This document shows, piece after piece, positions 27,001 through 42,807 of a stretch of DNA of 64,000 nucleotides. Made by a program: the position numbers and the translations under genes. Numbering within the stretch: the first letter of the stretch is position 1; the number at the start of each line of letters is the position of its first letter. Source of the DNA: Xylocopa sonorina (lineage: Eukaryota; Arthropoda; Insecta; Hymenoptera; Apidae); the NCBI RefSeq assembly GCF_050948175.1, contig NW_027490092.1, positions 3,906,001-3,970,000 of the forward strand, read 5' to 3'. The notes beneath the pieces were generated by a model, which did no database searches, had not been told where the DNA came from, and saw only the letters and a program-made list of their open reading frames with translations.

Positions 27001-30000
27001 CATTCCTCGTCTACGATTCAAATGAACGTAAATGCGACACTTCCTTGCAAGGAAATAGCGTTTGCAGATGTCTACGTATCGTAACAATAGAGTTCTTATG
27101 ATTCTTGAAAAGCGATATCGGATCTCATTTCTATGTTTCATGGTAAGATATAATATGATTTGCGAAGTGTTATGTATTCCTCGTCTACACTTCAAATGAA
27201 TGTAAATGCGACACTTCCTTGCAAGGAAATAGCGTTTGCAGATGTCTACGTATCGTAGCAATAGAGTTCATATGATTCTTAAAACGCGATATCGCATCTC
27301 ATTTCTATGTTTCATGATAAGATATAATATTCATTGCGAAGTGTTATGCATTCCTCGTCTACGATTCAAATGAATGTAAATGCGACACTTCCTTGCAAGG
27401 AAATAGCGTTTGCAGATGTCTACGTATCGAAGCAATAGAGTTCAAATGCTTCTTAAATCGAGATATTGCATCTCATATCTATGTTTCATGATAAGATATA
27501 ATATTCATTGCGAAGTGTTATGCATTCCTCGTCTACGATTCAAATGAACGTAAATGCGACACTTCCCTGCAAGGAAATAGCGTTTGCAGATGTCTACGTA
27601 TCGTAGCAATAGAGTTCTTATGATTCTTAAAACGCGATATCGCATCTCATTTCTACGTTTCATGGTAAGATATAATATGATTTGCGAAGTGTCATGTATT
27701 CCTCGTCTACACTTCAAATGAATGTAAATAGGACACTTCCCTGCAAGGAAATAGCGTTTGCAGATGTCTACGTATCGTAGCAATTGAGTTCTTATGATTC
27801 TTACAACGCGATATCGGATCTCATTTCTATGTTTCATGGTAAGATATAATATGATTTGCGAAGTGTTATGTATTCCTCGTCTACACTTCAAATGAATGTA
27901 AATGCGACACTTCCTTGCAAGGAAATAGCGTTTGCAGATGTCTACGTATCGTAGCAATGGATTTCTGATGCTTCTTAAAACGCGATAACGCATCTCATTT
28001 CTATGTTTCATGGTAAGATATAATATGATTTGCGAAGTGTTATGTATTCCTCGTCTACACAACAAATGAATGTGAATGCGACACTTCCTTGCAAGGAAAT
28101 AGCGTTTGCAGATGTCTACGTATCGTAGCAATGTATTTCTGATGCTTCTTAAAACGCGATATCGCATCACATTTCTATGTTTCATGGTAAGATATAATAT
28201 GATTTGCGGAGTGTTATGTGTTCCTCGTCTACACTTCAAATGAATGCAAACGCGACACTTCCTCGCTAGGAAATAGCGTTTGCAGATGTCTACGTATCGT
28301 AGCAGTAGAGTTCTCATGCTTCTTAAAACGCGATATCGCATCCCATTTCTATTTTTCATGGTAAGATATAATATGATTTGCGAAGTGTTATGTATTCCTC
28401 GTCTACACAACAAATGAATGTAAATGCGACACTTCCTTGCAAGGAAATAGCGTTTGCAGATGTCTACGTATCGTAGCAATAGATTTCTGATGCTTCTTAA
28501 AACGCGATATCGCATCTCATTTCTATGTTTCATGGTAAGATATAATATGATTTGCGAAGTGTCATGTATTCCTCGTCCACGCTTCAAATGAATGTAAATG
28601 CGACACTTCCTTGCAACGAAATAGCGTTTGCAGATGTCTGCGTATCGTAGCAGTAGAATTCTAATGCTTCTTAAAACGCGATATTGCATCTCATATCTAT
28701 GTTTCATGATAAGATATAATATTCATTGCGAAGTGTTATGCATTCCTCGTCTACGTTTCAAATGAATGTAAATGCGACAATTCCTTGCAAGGAAATAGCG
28801 TTTGCAGATGTCTACGTATCGAAGCAATAGAGTTCAAATGCTTCATAAAACGAGATATTGCATCTCATATCTATGTGTCATGATAAGATGTAATATTCAT
28901 TGCGAAGTGTTATGCATTCCTCGTCTACGATTCAAAGGAATGTAAATGTGACACTTCCTTGCAAGGAAATAGCGTTTGCAGATGTCTACGTACCGTAGCA
29001 ATAGAGTTCTTATGATTCTTAAAACGCGATATCGCATCTCATTTCTACGTTTCATGGTAAGATATAATATGGTTTGCGAAGTGTCATGTATTCCTCGTCT
29101 ACACTTCAAATGAATGTAAATGCGACACTTCCCTGCAAGGAAATAGCGTTTGCAGATGTCTACGTATCGTAGCAATTGAGTTCTTATGATTCTTACAACG
29201 CGATATCGGATCTCATTTCTATGTTTCATGGTAAGATATAATATGATTTGCGAAGTGTTATGTATTCCTCGTCTACACTTCAAATGAATGTGAGTGCGAC
29301 ACTTCTTTGCAAGGAAATAGCGTTTGCAGATGTCTACGTATCGAAGCAATAGAGTTCAAATGCTTCTTAAAACGCGATATCGCATCTCATTTCTATGTTT
29401 CATGGTAAGATATAATATGATTTGCGAAGTGTTATGTATTCCTCGTCTACACTTCAAATGAATGTAAATGCGACTCTTCCTTGCAAGGAAATAGCGTTTG
29501 CAGATGTCTACGTATCGAAGCAATAGAGTTCAAATGCTTCTTAAAACGAGATATTGCATCTCATATCTATGTGTCATGATAAGATGTAATATTCATTGCG
29601 AATTGTTATGCATTCCTCGTCTACGATTCAAAGGAATGTAAATGCGACACTTCCTTCCAAGGTAATAGCGTTTGCAGTTGTCTACGTATCGAAGCAATAG
29701 AGTTCAAATGCTTCATAAAACGAGATATTGCATCTCATATCTATGTTTCATGATAAGATATAATATTCATTGCGAAGTGTTATGCATTCCTCGTCTACGA
29801 TTCAAATGAACGTAAATGCGACACTTCCTTGCAAGGAAATAGCGTTTGCAGATGTCTACGTATCGTAGCAATAGAGTTCTTATGATTCTTAAAACGCGAT
29901 ATCGCATCTCATTTCTACGTTTCATGGTAAGATATAATATGATTTGCGAAGTATCATGTATTCCTCGTCTACACTTCAAATGAATGTAAATGCGACACTT

Positions 30001-33000
30001 CCCTGCAAGGAAATAGCGTTTGCAGATGTCTACGTATCGTAGCAATAGAGTTCATATGATTCTTAAAACGCGATAACGGATCTCATTTCTATGTTTCATG
30101 GTAAGATATAATATGATTTGCGAAGTGTTATGTATTCCTCGTCTACACTTCAAATGAATGTAAATGCGACACGTCCTTGCAAGGAAATAGCGTTTGCAGG
30201 TGTCTACGTATCGTAGCAAAAGAGTTCATATGATTCTTAAAACGCGATATCGCATCTCATTTCTATGTTTCATGATAAGATATAATATTCATTCCGAAGT
30301 GTTATGCATTCCTCGTCTACGATTCAAATGAATGTAAATGCGACACTTCCTTGCAAGGAAATAGCGTTTGCAGATGTCTACGTATCGAAGCAATAGAGTT
30401 CAAATGCTTCTTAAAACGAGATATTGCATCTCATATCTATGTTTCATGATAAGATATAATATTCATTGCGAAGTGTTATGCATTCCTCGTCTACGATTCA
30501 AATGAACGTAAATGCGACACTTCCTTGCAAGGAAATAGCGTTTGGAGATGTCTACGTATCGTAGCAATAGAGTTCATATGATTCTTAAAACGCGATATCG
30601 CATCTCATATCTATGTTTCATGATAAGATATAATATTCATTGCGAAGTGTTATGCATTCCTCGTCTACGATTGAAATGAAAGTAAATGCGACACTTCGTT
30701 GCAAGGAAATAGCGATTGCAGGTGTCTACGTATCGTAGCAATAGAGTTCTAATGCTTCTTAAAACGCGATATCGCATCTCATTTCTATGTTCCATGGTAA
30801 GATATAATATGATTTGCGGAGTGTTATGTGTTCCTCGTCTACACTTCAAATGAATGCAAACGCGACACTTCCTCGCTAGGATATAGCGTTTGCAGATGTC
30901 TACGTATCGTAGCAGTAGAGTTCTCATGCTTCTTAAAACGCGATATCGCATCCCATTTCTATGTTTCATGGTAAGATATAATATGATTTGCGAAGTGTTA
31001 TGTATTCCTCGTCTACACAACAAATGAATGTAAATGCGACACTTCCTTGCAAGGAAATAGCGTTTGCAGATGTCTACGTATCGTAGCAATGGATTTCTGA
31101 TGCTTCTTAAAACGCGATATCGCATCTCATTTCTATGTTTCATGGTAAGATATAATATGCTTTGCGAAGTGTCATGTATTCCTCGTCCACGCTTCAAATG
31201 AATGTAAATGCGACACTTCCTTGCAACGAAATAGCGTTTGCAGATGTCTGCGTATCGTAGCAGTAGAATTCTAATGCTTCTTAAAACGCGATATTGCATC
31301 TCATATCTATGTTTCATGATAAGATATAATATTCATTGCGAAGTGTTATGCATTCCTCGTCTACGATTTAAATGAATGTAAATGCGACACTTCCTTGCAA
31401 GGAAATAGCGTTTGCAGATGTCTACGTATCGAAGCAATAGAGTTCAAATGCTTCATAAAACGAGATATTGCATCTCATATCTATGTTTCATGATAAGATA
31501 TAATATTCATTGCGAAGTGTTATGCATTCCTCGTCTACGATTCAAATGAACGTAAATGCGACACTTCCTTGCAAGGAAATAGCGTTTGCAGATGTCTACG
31601 TATCGTAAAAATAGAGTTCTTATGATTCTTAAAAAGCGATATCGCATCTCATTTCAATGTTTCATGGTAAGATATAATATGATTTGCGAAGTGTTATGTA
31701 TTCCTCGTCTACACTTCAAATGAATGTGAGTGCGACACTTCCTTGCAAGGATATAGCGTTTGCAGATGTCTACGTATCGAAGCAATAGAGTTCAAATGCT
31801 TCTTAAAACGCGATATCGCATCTCATTTCTATGTTTCATGGTAAGATATAATATGATTTGCGAAGTGATATGTATTCCTCGTCTACACTTCAAATGAATG
31901 TAAATGCGACTCTTCCTTGCAAGGAAATAGCGTTTGCAGATGTCTACGTATCGAAGCAATAGAGTTCAAATGCTTCTTAAAACGAGATATTGCATCTCAT
32001 ATCTATGTGTCATGATAAGATGTAATATTCATTGCGAAGTGTTATGCATTCCTCGTCTACGATTCAAAGGAATGTAAATGCGACACTTCCTTCCAAGGTA
32101 ATAGCGTTTGCAGTTGTCTACGTATCGAAGCAATAGAGTTCAAATGCTTCATAAAACGAGATATTGCATCTCATATCTATGTTTCATGATAAGATATAAT
32201 ATTCATTGCGAAGTGTTATGCATTCCTCGTCTACGATTCAAATGAACGTAAATGCGACACTTCCTTGCAAGGAAATAGCGTTTGCAGATGTCTACGTATC
32301 GTAACAATAGAGTTCTTATGATTCTTGAAAAGCGATATCGGATCTCATTTTTATATGTTTCATGATAAGATATAATATGATTTGCAAAGTGTTATGTATT
32401 CCTCGTCTACACTTCAAATGAATGTAAATGCGACACTTCCTTGCAAGGAAGTAGCGTTTGCAGATGTCTACGTATCGTAGCAATAGAGTTCATATGATTC
32501 TTAAAACGCGATATCGCATCTCATTTCTATGTTTCATGATAAGATATAATATTCATTGCGAAGTGTTATGCATTCCTCGTCTACGATTCAAATGAATGTA
32601 AATGCGACACTTCCTTGCAAGGAAATAGCGTTTGCAGATGTCTACGTATCGAAGCAATAGAGTTCAAATGCTTCTTAAATCGAGATATTGCATCTCATAT
32701 CTATGTTTCATGATAAGATATAATATTCATTGCGAAGTGTTATGCATTCCTCGTCTACGATTCAAATGAACGTAAATGCGACACTTCCCTGCAAGGAAAT
32801 AGCGTTTGCAGATGTCTACGTATCGTAGCAATAGAGTTCTTATGATTCTTAAAACGCGATATCGCATCTCATTTCTACGTTTCATGGTAAGATATAATAT
32901 GATTTGCGAAGTGTCATGTATTCCTCGTTTACACTTCAAATGAATGTAAATGCGACACTTCCCTGCAAGGAAATAGCGTTTGCAGATGTCTACGTATCGT

Positions 33001-33389
33001 AGCAATTGAGTTCTTATGATTCTTACAACGCGATATCGGATCTCATTTCTATGTTTCATGGTAAGATATAATATGATTTGCGAAGTGTTATGTATTCCTC
33101 GTCTACACTTCAAATGAATGTAAATGCGACACTTCCTTGCAAGGAAATAGCGTTTGCAGATGTCTACGTATCGTAGCAATAGAGTTCATATGATTCTTAA
33201 AACGCGATATCGCATCTCATTTCTATGTTTCATGATAAGATATAATATTCATTGCGAAGTGTTATGCATTCCTCGTCTACGATTCAAATGAACGTAAATG
33301 CGACACTTCCTTGCAAGGAAATAGCGTTTGCAGATGTCTACGTATCGTAGCAATGGATTTCTGATGCTTCTTAAAACGCGATATCGCAT

Positions 33390-34865
33390 CTCATTTCTAT
33401 GTTTCATGGTAAGATATAATATGATTTGCGAAGTGTCATGTATTCCTCGTCCACGCTTCAAATGAATGTAAATGCGACACTTCCTTGCAACGAAATAGCG
33501 TTTGCAGATGTCTGCGTATCGTAGCAGTAGAATTCTAATGCTTCTTAAAACGCGATATTGCATCTCATATCTATGTTTCATGATAAGATATAATATTCAT
33601 TGCGAAGTGTTATGCATTCCTCGTCTACGATTCAAATGAACGTAAATGCGACACTTCCTTGCAAGGAAATAGCGTTTGCAGATGTCTACGTATCGTAACA
33701 ATAGAGTTCTTATGATTCTTGAAAAGCGATATCGGATCTCATTTCTATGTTTCATGGTAAGATATAATATGATTTGCGGAGTGTTATGTGTTCCTCGTCT
33801 ACACTTCAAATGAATGCAAACGCGACACTTCCTCGCTAGGATATAGCGTTTGCAGATGTCTACGTATCGTAGCAGTAGAGTTCTCATGCTTCTTAAAACG
33901 CGATAACGCATCTCATTTCTATGTTTCATGGTAAGATATAATATGATTTGCGAAGTGTTATGTATTCCTCGTCTACACAACAAATGAATGTGAATGCGAC
34001 ACTTCCTTGCAAGGAAATAGCGTTTGCAGATGTCTACGTATCGTAGCAATGTATTTCTGATGCTTCTTAAAACGCGATATCGCATCACATTTCTATGTTT
34101 CATGGTAAGATATAATATGATTTGCGGAGTGTTATGTGTTCCTCGTCTACACTTCAAATGAATGCAAACGCGACACTTCCTCGCTAGGAAATAGCGTTTG
34201 CAGATGTCTACGTATCGTAGCAGTAGAGTTCTCATGCTTCTTAAAACGCGATATCGCATCCCATTTCTATTTTTCATGGTAAGATATAATATGATTTGCG
34301 AAGTGTTATGTATTCCTCGTCTACACAACAAATGAATGTAAATGCGACACTTCCTTGCAAGGAAATAGCGTTTGCAGATGTCTACGTATCGTAGCAATAG
34401 ATTTCTGATGCTTCTTAAAACGCGATATCGCATCTCATTTCTATGTTTCATGGTAAGATATAATATGATTTGCGAAGTGTCATGTATTCCTCGTCCACGC
34501 TTCAAATGAATGTAAATGCGACACTTCCTTGCAACGAAATAGCGTTTGCAGATGTCTGCGTATCGTAGCAGTAGAATTCTAATGCTTCTTAAAACGCGAT
34601 ATTGCATCTCATATCTATGTTTCATGATAAGATATAATATTCATTGCGAAGTGTTATGCATTCCTCGTCTACGTTTCAAATGAATGTAAATGCGACAATT
34701 CCTTGCAAGGAAATAGCGTTTGCAGATGTCTACGTATCGAAGCAATAGAGTTCAAATGCTTCATAAAACGAGATATTGCATCTCATATCTATGTGTCATG
34801 ATAAGATGTAATATTCATTGCGAAGTGTTATGCATTCCTCGTCTACGATTCAAAGGAATGTAAAT
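33390..34865. repeat. 16-monomer-offset duplicate, copy 1
   Basis: This segment of about 1.47 kb recurs 2,784 bp (16 monomers) downstream at 36175-37649, with very few differences. Both copies contain GCGACAATTCC and the GATGTAATATTC variant monomer. Similarity stops near 34866, where TGCGACACTTCCTTCC replaces TGTGACACTTCCTTGC. Confidence 0.8.
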
Positions 34866-36174
34866 GCGACACTTCCTTCCAAGGTAATAGCGTTTGCAGT
34901 TGTCTACGTATCGAAGCAATAGAGTTCAAATGCTTCATAAAACGAGATATTGCATCTCATATCTATGTTTCATGATAAGATATAATATTCATTGCGAAGT
35001 GTTATGCATTCCTCGTCTACGATTCAAATGAACGTAAATGCGACACTTCCTTGCAAGGAAATAGCGTTTGCAGATGTCTACGTATCGTAGCAATAGAGTT
35101 CTTATGATTCTTAAAACGCGATATCGCATCTCATTTCTACGTTTCATGGTAAGATATAATATGATTTGCGAAGTATCATGTATTCCTCGTCTACACTTCA
35201 AATGAATGTAAATGCGACACTTCCCTGCAAGGAAATAGCGTTTGCAGATGTCTACGTATCGTAGCAATAGAGTTCATATGATTCTTAAAACGCGATAACG
35301 GATCTCATTTCTATGTTTCATGGTAAGATATAATATGATTTGCGAAGTGTTATGTATTCCTCGTCTACACTTCAAATGAATGTAAATGCGACACGTCCTT
35401 GCAAGGAAATAGCGTTTGCAGGTGTCTACGTATCGTAGCAATAGAGTTCATATGATTCTTAAAACGCGATATCGCATCTCATTTCTATGTTTCATGATAA
35501 GATATAATATTCATTCCGAAGTGTTATGCATTCCTCGTCTACGATTCAAATGAATGTAAATGCGACACTTCCTTGCAAGGAAATAGCGTTTGCAGATGTC
35601 TACGTATCGAAGCAATAGAGTTCAAATGCTTCTTAAAACGAGATATTGCATCTCATATCTATGTTTCATGATAAGATATAATATTCATTGCGAAGTGTTA
35701 TGCATTCCTCGTCTACGATTCAAATGAACGTAAATGCGACACTTCCTTGCAAGGAAATAGCGTTTGGAGATGTCTACGTATCGTAGCAATAGAGTTCATA
35801 TGATTCTTAAAACGCGATATCGCATCTCATATCTATGTTTCATGATAAGATATAATATTCATTGCGAAGTGTTATGCATTCCTCGTCTACGATTGAAATG
35901 AAAGTAAATGCGACACTTCGTTGCAAGGAAATAGCGATTGCAGGTGTCTACGTATCGTAGCAATAGAGTTCTAATGCTTCTTAAAACGCGATATCGCATC
36001 TCATTTCTATGTTCCATGGTAAGATATAATATGATTTGCGGAGTGTTATGTGTTCCTCGTCTACACTTCAAATGAATGCAAACGCGACACTTCCTCGCTA
36101 GGATATAGCGTTTGCAGATGTCTACGTATCGTAGCAGTAGAGTTCTCATGCTTCTTAAAACGCGATATCGCATC

Positions 36175-37649
36175 CCATTTCTATGTTTCATGGTAAGATA
36201 TAATATGATTTGCGAAGTGTCATGTATTCCTCGTCCACGCTTCAAATGAATGTAAATGCGACACTTCCTTGCAACGAAATAGCGTTTGCAGATGTCTGCG
36301 TATCGTAGCAGTAGAATTCTAATGCTTCTTAAAACGCGATATTGCATCTCATATCTATGTTTCATGATAAGATATAATATTCATTGCGAAGTGTTATGCA
36401 TTCCTCGTCTACGATTCAAATGAACGTAAATGCGACACTTCCTTGCAAGGAAATAGCGTTTGCAGATGTCTACGTATCGTAACAATAGAGTTCTTATGAT
36501 TCTTGAAAAGCGATATCGGATCTCATTTCTATGTTTCATGGTAAGATATAATATGATTTGCGGAGTGTTATGTGTTCCTCGTCTACACTTCAAATGAATG
36601 CAAACGCGACACTTCCTCGCTAGGATATAGCGTTTGCAGATGTCTACGTATCGTAGCAGTAGAGTTCTCATGCTTCTTAAAACGCGATAACGCATCTCAT
36701 TTCTATGTTTCATGGTAAGATATAATATGATTTGCGAAGTGTTATGTATTCCTCGTCTACACAACAAATGAATGTGAATGCGACACTTCCTTGCAAGGAA
36801 ATAGCGTTTGCAGATGTCTACGTATCGTAGCAATGTATTTCTGATGCTTCTTAAAACGCGATATCGCATCACATTTCTATGTTTCATGGTAAGATATAAT
36901 ATGATTTGCGGAGTGTTATGTGTTCCTCGTCTACACTTCAAATGAATGCAAACGCGACACTTCCTCGCTAGGAAATAGCGTTTGCAGATGTCTACGTATC
37001 GTAGCAGTAGAGTTCTCATGCTTCTTAAAACGCGATATCGCATCCCATTTCTATTTTTCATGGTAAGATATAATATGATTTGCGAAGTGTTATGTATTCC
37101 TCGTCTACACAACAAATGAATGTAAATGCGACACTTCCTTGCAAGGAAATAGCGTTTGCAGATGTCTACGTATCGTAGCAATAGATTTCTGATGCTTCTT
37201 AAAACGCGATATCGCATCTCATTTCTATGTTTCATGGTAAGATATAATATGATTTGCGAAGTGTCATGTATTCCTCGTCCACGCTTCAAATGAATGTAAA
37301 TGCGACACTTCCTTGCAACGAAACAGCGTTTGCAGATGTCTGCGTATCGTAGCAGTAGAATTCTAATGCTTCTTAAAACGCGATATTGCATCTCATATCT
37401 ATGTTTCATGATAAGATATAATATTCATTGCGAAGTGTTATGCATTCCTCGTCTACGTTTCAAATGAATGTAAATGCGACAATTCCTTGCAAGGAAATAG
37501 CGTTTGCAGATGTCTACGTATCGAAGCAATAGAGTTCAAATGCTTCATAAAACGAGATATTGCATCTCATATCTATGTGTCATGATAAGATGTAATATTC
37601 ATTGCGAAGTGTTATGCATTCCTCGTCTACGATTCAAAGGAATGTAAAT
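36175..37649. repeat. 16-monomer-offset duplicate, copy 2
   Basis: The second copy of the module at 33390-34865. On its left it joins different monomers (CATCCCATTTC near 36172 against CATCTCATTTC), so the two copies are a mosaic rather than a simple tandem pair. Confidence 0.8.
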
Positions 37650-40600
37650 GTGACACTTCCTTGCAAGGAAATAGCGTTTGCAGATGTCTACGTACCGTAG
37701 CAATAGAGTTCTTATGATTCTTAAAACGCGATATCGCATCTCATTTCTACGTTTCATGGTAAGATATAATATGGTTTGCGAAGTGTCATGTATTCCTCGT
37801 CTACACTTCAAATGAATGTAAATGCGACACTTCCCTGCAAGGAAATAGCGTTTGCAGATGTCTACGTATCGTAGCAATTGAGTTCTTATGATTCTTACAA
37901 CGCGATATCGGATCTCATTTCTATGTTTCATGGTAAGATATAATATGATTTGCGAAGTGTTATGTATTCCTCGTCTACACTTCAAATGAATGTGAGTGCG
38001 ACACTTCCTTGCAAGGAAATAGCGTTTGCAGATGTCTACGTATCGAAGCAATAGAGTTCAAATGCTTCTTAAAACGCGATATCGCATCTCATTTCTATGT
38101 TTCATGGTAAGATATAATATGATTTGCGAAGTGTTATGTATTCCTCGTCTACACTTCAAATGAATGTAAATGCGACTCTTCCTTGCAAGGAAATAGCGTT
38201 TGCAGATGTCTACGTATCGAAGCAATAGAGTTCAAATGCTTCTTAAAACGAGATATTGCATCTCATATCTATGTGTCATGATAAGATGTAATATTCATTG
38301 CGAATTGTTATGCATTCCTCGTCTACGATTCAAAGGAATGTAAATGCGACACTTCCTTCCAAGGTAATAGCGTTTGCAGTTGTCTACGTATCGAAGCAAT
38401 AGAGTTCAAATGCTTCATAAAACGAGATATTGCATCTCATATCTATGTTTCATGATAAGATATAATATTCATTGCGAAGTGTTATGCATTCCTCGTCTAC
38501 GATTCAAATGAACGTAAATGCGACACTTCCTTGCAAGGAAATAGCGTTTGCAGATGTCTACGTATCGTAGCAATAGAGTTCTTATGATTCTTAAAACGCG
38601 ATATCGCATCTCATTTCTACGTTTCATGGTAAGATATAATATGATTTGCGAAGTATCATGTATTCCTCGTCTACACAACAAATGAATGTAAATGCGACAC
38701 TTCCTTGCAAGGAAATAGCGTTTGCAGATGTCTACGTATCGTAGCAATGGATTTCTGATGCTTCTTAAAACGCGATATCGCATCTCATTTCTATGTTTCA
38801 TGGTAAGATATAATATGCTTTGCGAAGTGTCATGTATTCCTCGTCCACGCTTCAAATGAATGTAAATGCGACACTTCCTTGCAACGAAATAGCGTTTGCA
38901 GATGTCTGCGTATCGTAGCAGTAGAATTCTAATGCTTCTTAAAACGCGATATTGCATCTCATATCTATGTTTCATGATAAGATATAATATTCATTGCGAA
39001 GTGTTATGCATTCCTCGTCTACGATTTAAATGAATGTAAATGCGACACTTCCTTGCAAGGAAATAGCGTTTGCAGATGTCTACGTATCGAAGCAATAGAG
39101 TTCAAATGCTTCATAAAACGAGATATTGCATCTCATATCTATGTTTCATGATAAGATATAATATTCATTGCGAAGTGTTATGCATTCCTCGTCTACGATT
39201 CAAATGAACGTAAATGCGACACTTCCTTGCAAGGAAATAGCGTTTGCAGATGTCTACGTATCGTAAAAATAGAGTTCTTATGATTCTTAAAAAGCGATAT
39301 CGCATCTCATTTCAATGTTTCATGGTAAGATATAATATGATTTGCGAAGTGTTATGTATTCCTCGTCTACACTTCAAATGAATGTGAGTGCGACACTTCC
39401 TTGCAAGGATATAGCGTTTGCAGATGTCTACGTATCGAAGCAATAGAGTTCAAATGCTTCTTAAAACGCGATATCGCATCTCATTTCTATGTTTCATGGT
39501 AAGATATAATATGATTTGCGAAGTGATATGTATTCCTCGTCTACACTTCAAATGAATGTAAATGCGACTCTTCCTTGCAAGGAAATAGCGTTTGCAGATG
39601 TCTACGTATCGAAGCAATAGAGTTCAAATGCTTCTTAAAACGAGATATTGCATCTCATATCTATGTGTCATGATAAGATGTAATATTCATTGCGAAGTGT
39701 TATGCATTCCTCGTCTACGATTCAAAGGAATGTAAATGCGACACTTCCTTCCAAGGTAATAGCGTTTGCAGTTGTCTACGTATCGAAGCAATAGAGTTCA
39801 AATGCTTCATAAAACGAGATATTGCATCTCATATCTATGTTTCATGATAAGATATAATATTCATTGCGAAGTGTTATGCATTCCTCGTCTACGATTCAAA
39901 TGAACGTAAATGCGACACTTCCTTGCAAGGAAATAGCGTTTGCAGATGTCTACGTATCGTAACAATAGAGTTCTTATGATTCTTGAAAAGCGATATCGGA
40001 TCTCATTTTTATATGTTTCATGATAAGATATAATATGATTTGCAAAGTGTTATGTATTCCTCGTCTACACTTCAAATGAATGTAAATGCGACACTTCCTT
40101 GCAAGGAAGTAGCGTTTGCAGATGTCTACGTATCGTAGCAATAGAGTTCATATGATTCTTAAAACGCGATATCGCATCTCATTTCTATGTTTCATGATAA
40201 GATATAATATTCATTGCGAAGTGTTATGCATTCCTCGTCTACGATTCAAATGAATGTAAATGCGACACTTCCTTGCAAGGAAATAGCGTTTGCAGATGTC
40301 TACGTATCGAAGCAATAGAGTTCAAATGCTTCTTAAATCGAGATATTGCATCTCATATCTATGTTTCATGATAAGATATAATATTCATTGCGAAGTGTTA
40401 TGCATTCCTCGTCTACGATTCAAATGAACGTAAATGCGACACTTCCCTGCAAGGAAATAGCGTTTGCAGATGTCTACGTATCGTAGCAATAGAGTTCTTA
40501 TGATTCTTAAAACGCGATATCGCATCTCATTTCTACGTTTCATGGTAAGATATAATATGATTTGCGAAGTGTCATGTATTCCTCGTTTACACTTCAAATG

Positions 40601-42807
40601 AATGTAAATGCGACACTTCCCTGCAAGGAAATAGCGTTTGCAGATGTCTACGTATCGTAGCAATTGAGTTCTTATGATTCTTACAACGCGATATCGGATC
40701 TCATTTCTATGTTTCATGGTAAGATATAATATGATTTGCGAAGTGTTATGTATTCCTCGTCTACACTTCAAATGAATGTAAATGCGACACTTCCTTGCAA
40801 GGAAATAGCGTTTGCAGATGTCTACGTATCGTAGCAATAGAGTTCATATGATTCTTAAAACGCGATATCGCATCTCATTTCTATGTTTCATGATAAGATA
40901 TAATATTCATTGCGAAGTGTTATGCATTCCTCGTCTACGATTCAAATGAATGTAAATGCGACACTTCCTTGCAAGGAAATAGCATTTGCAGATGTCTATG
41001 TATCGAAGCAATAGAGTTCAAATGCTTCTTAAAACGAGATATTGCATCTCATATCTATGTTTCATGATAAGATATAATATTCATTGCGAAGTGTTATGCA
41101 TTCCTCGTCTACGATTCAAATGAACGTAAATGCGACACTTCCTTGCAAGGAAATAGCGTTTGGAGATGTCTACGTATCGTAACAATAGAGTTCATATGAT
41201 TCTTAAAACGCGATATCGCATCTCATATCTATGTTTCAAGATATGATATAATATTCATTGCGAAGTGTTATGCATTCCTCGTCTACGATTGAAATGAAAG
41301 TAAATGCGACACTTCGTTGCAAGGAAATAGCGATTGCAGGTGTCTACGTATCGTAGCAATAGAGTTCTAATGCTTCTTAAAACGCGATATCGCATCTCAT
41401 TTCTATGTTTCATGGTAAGATATAATATGATTTGCGGAGTGTTATGTGTTCCTCGTCTACACTTCAAATGAATGCAAACGCGACACTTCCTCGCTAGGAA
41501 ATAGCGTTTGCAGATGTCTACGTATCGTAGCAGTAGAGTTCTCATGCTTCTTAAAACGCGATATCGCATCCCATTTCTATGTTTCATGGTAAGATATAAT
41601 ATGATTTGGGAAGTGTTATGTATTCCTCGTCTACACAACAAATGATTGTAAATGCGACACTTCCTTGCAAGGAAATAGCGTTTGCAGATGTCTACGTATC
41701 GTAGCAATGGATTTCTGATGCTTCTTAAAACGCGATATCGCATCTCATTTCTATGTTTCATGGTAAGATATAATATGATTTGCGAAGTGTCATGTATTCC
41801 TCGTCCACGCTTCAAATGAATGTAAATGCGACACTTCCTTGCAACGAAATAGCGTTTGCAGATGTCTGCGTATCGTAGCAGTAGAATTCTAATGCTTCTT
41901 AAAACGCGATATTGCATCTCATATCTATGTTTCATGATAAGATATAATATTCATTGCGAAGTGTTATGCATTCCTCGTCTACGATTCAAATGAACGTAAA
42001 TGCGACACTTCCTTGCAAGGAAATAGCGTTTGCAGATGTCTACGTATCGTAACAATAGAGTTCTTATGATTCTTGAAAAGCGATATCGGATCTCATTTCT
42101 ATGTTTCATGGTAAGATATAATATGATTTGCGAAGTGTTATGTATTCCTCGTCTACACTTCAAATGAATGTAAATGCGACACTTCCTTGCAAGGAAATAG
42201 CGTTTGCAGATGTCTACGTATCGTAGCAATAGAGTTCATATGATTCTTAAAACGCGATATCGCATCTCATTTCTATGTTTCATGATAAGATATAATATTC
42301 ATTGCGAAGTGTTATGCATTCCTCGTCTACGATTCAAATGAATGTAAATGCGACACTTCCTTGCAAGGAAATAGCGTTTGCAGATGTCTACGTATCGAAG
42401 CAATAGAGTTCAAATGCTTCTTAAATCGAGATATTGCATCTCATATCTATGTTTCATGATAAGATATAATATTCATTGCGAAGTGTTATGCATTCCTCGT
42501 CTACGATTCAAATGAACGTAAATGCGACACTTCCCTGCAAGGAAATAGCGTTTGCAGATGTCTACGTATCGTAGCAATAGAGTTCTTATGATTCTTAAAA
42601 CGCGATATCGCATCTCATTTCTACGTTTCATGGTAAGATATAATATGATTTGCGAAGTGTCATGTATTCCTCGTCTACACTTCAAATGAATGTAAATAGG
42701 ACACTTCCCTGCAAGGAAATAGCGTTTGCAGATGTCTACGTATCGTAGCAATTGAGTTCTTATGATTCTTACAACGCGATATCGGATCTCATTTCTATGT
42801 TTCATGG

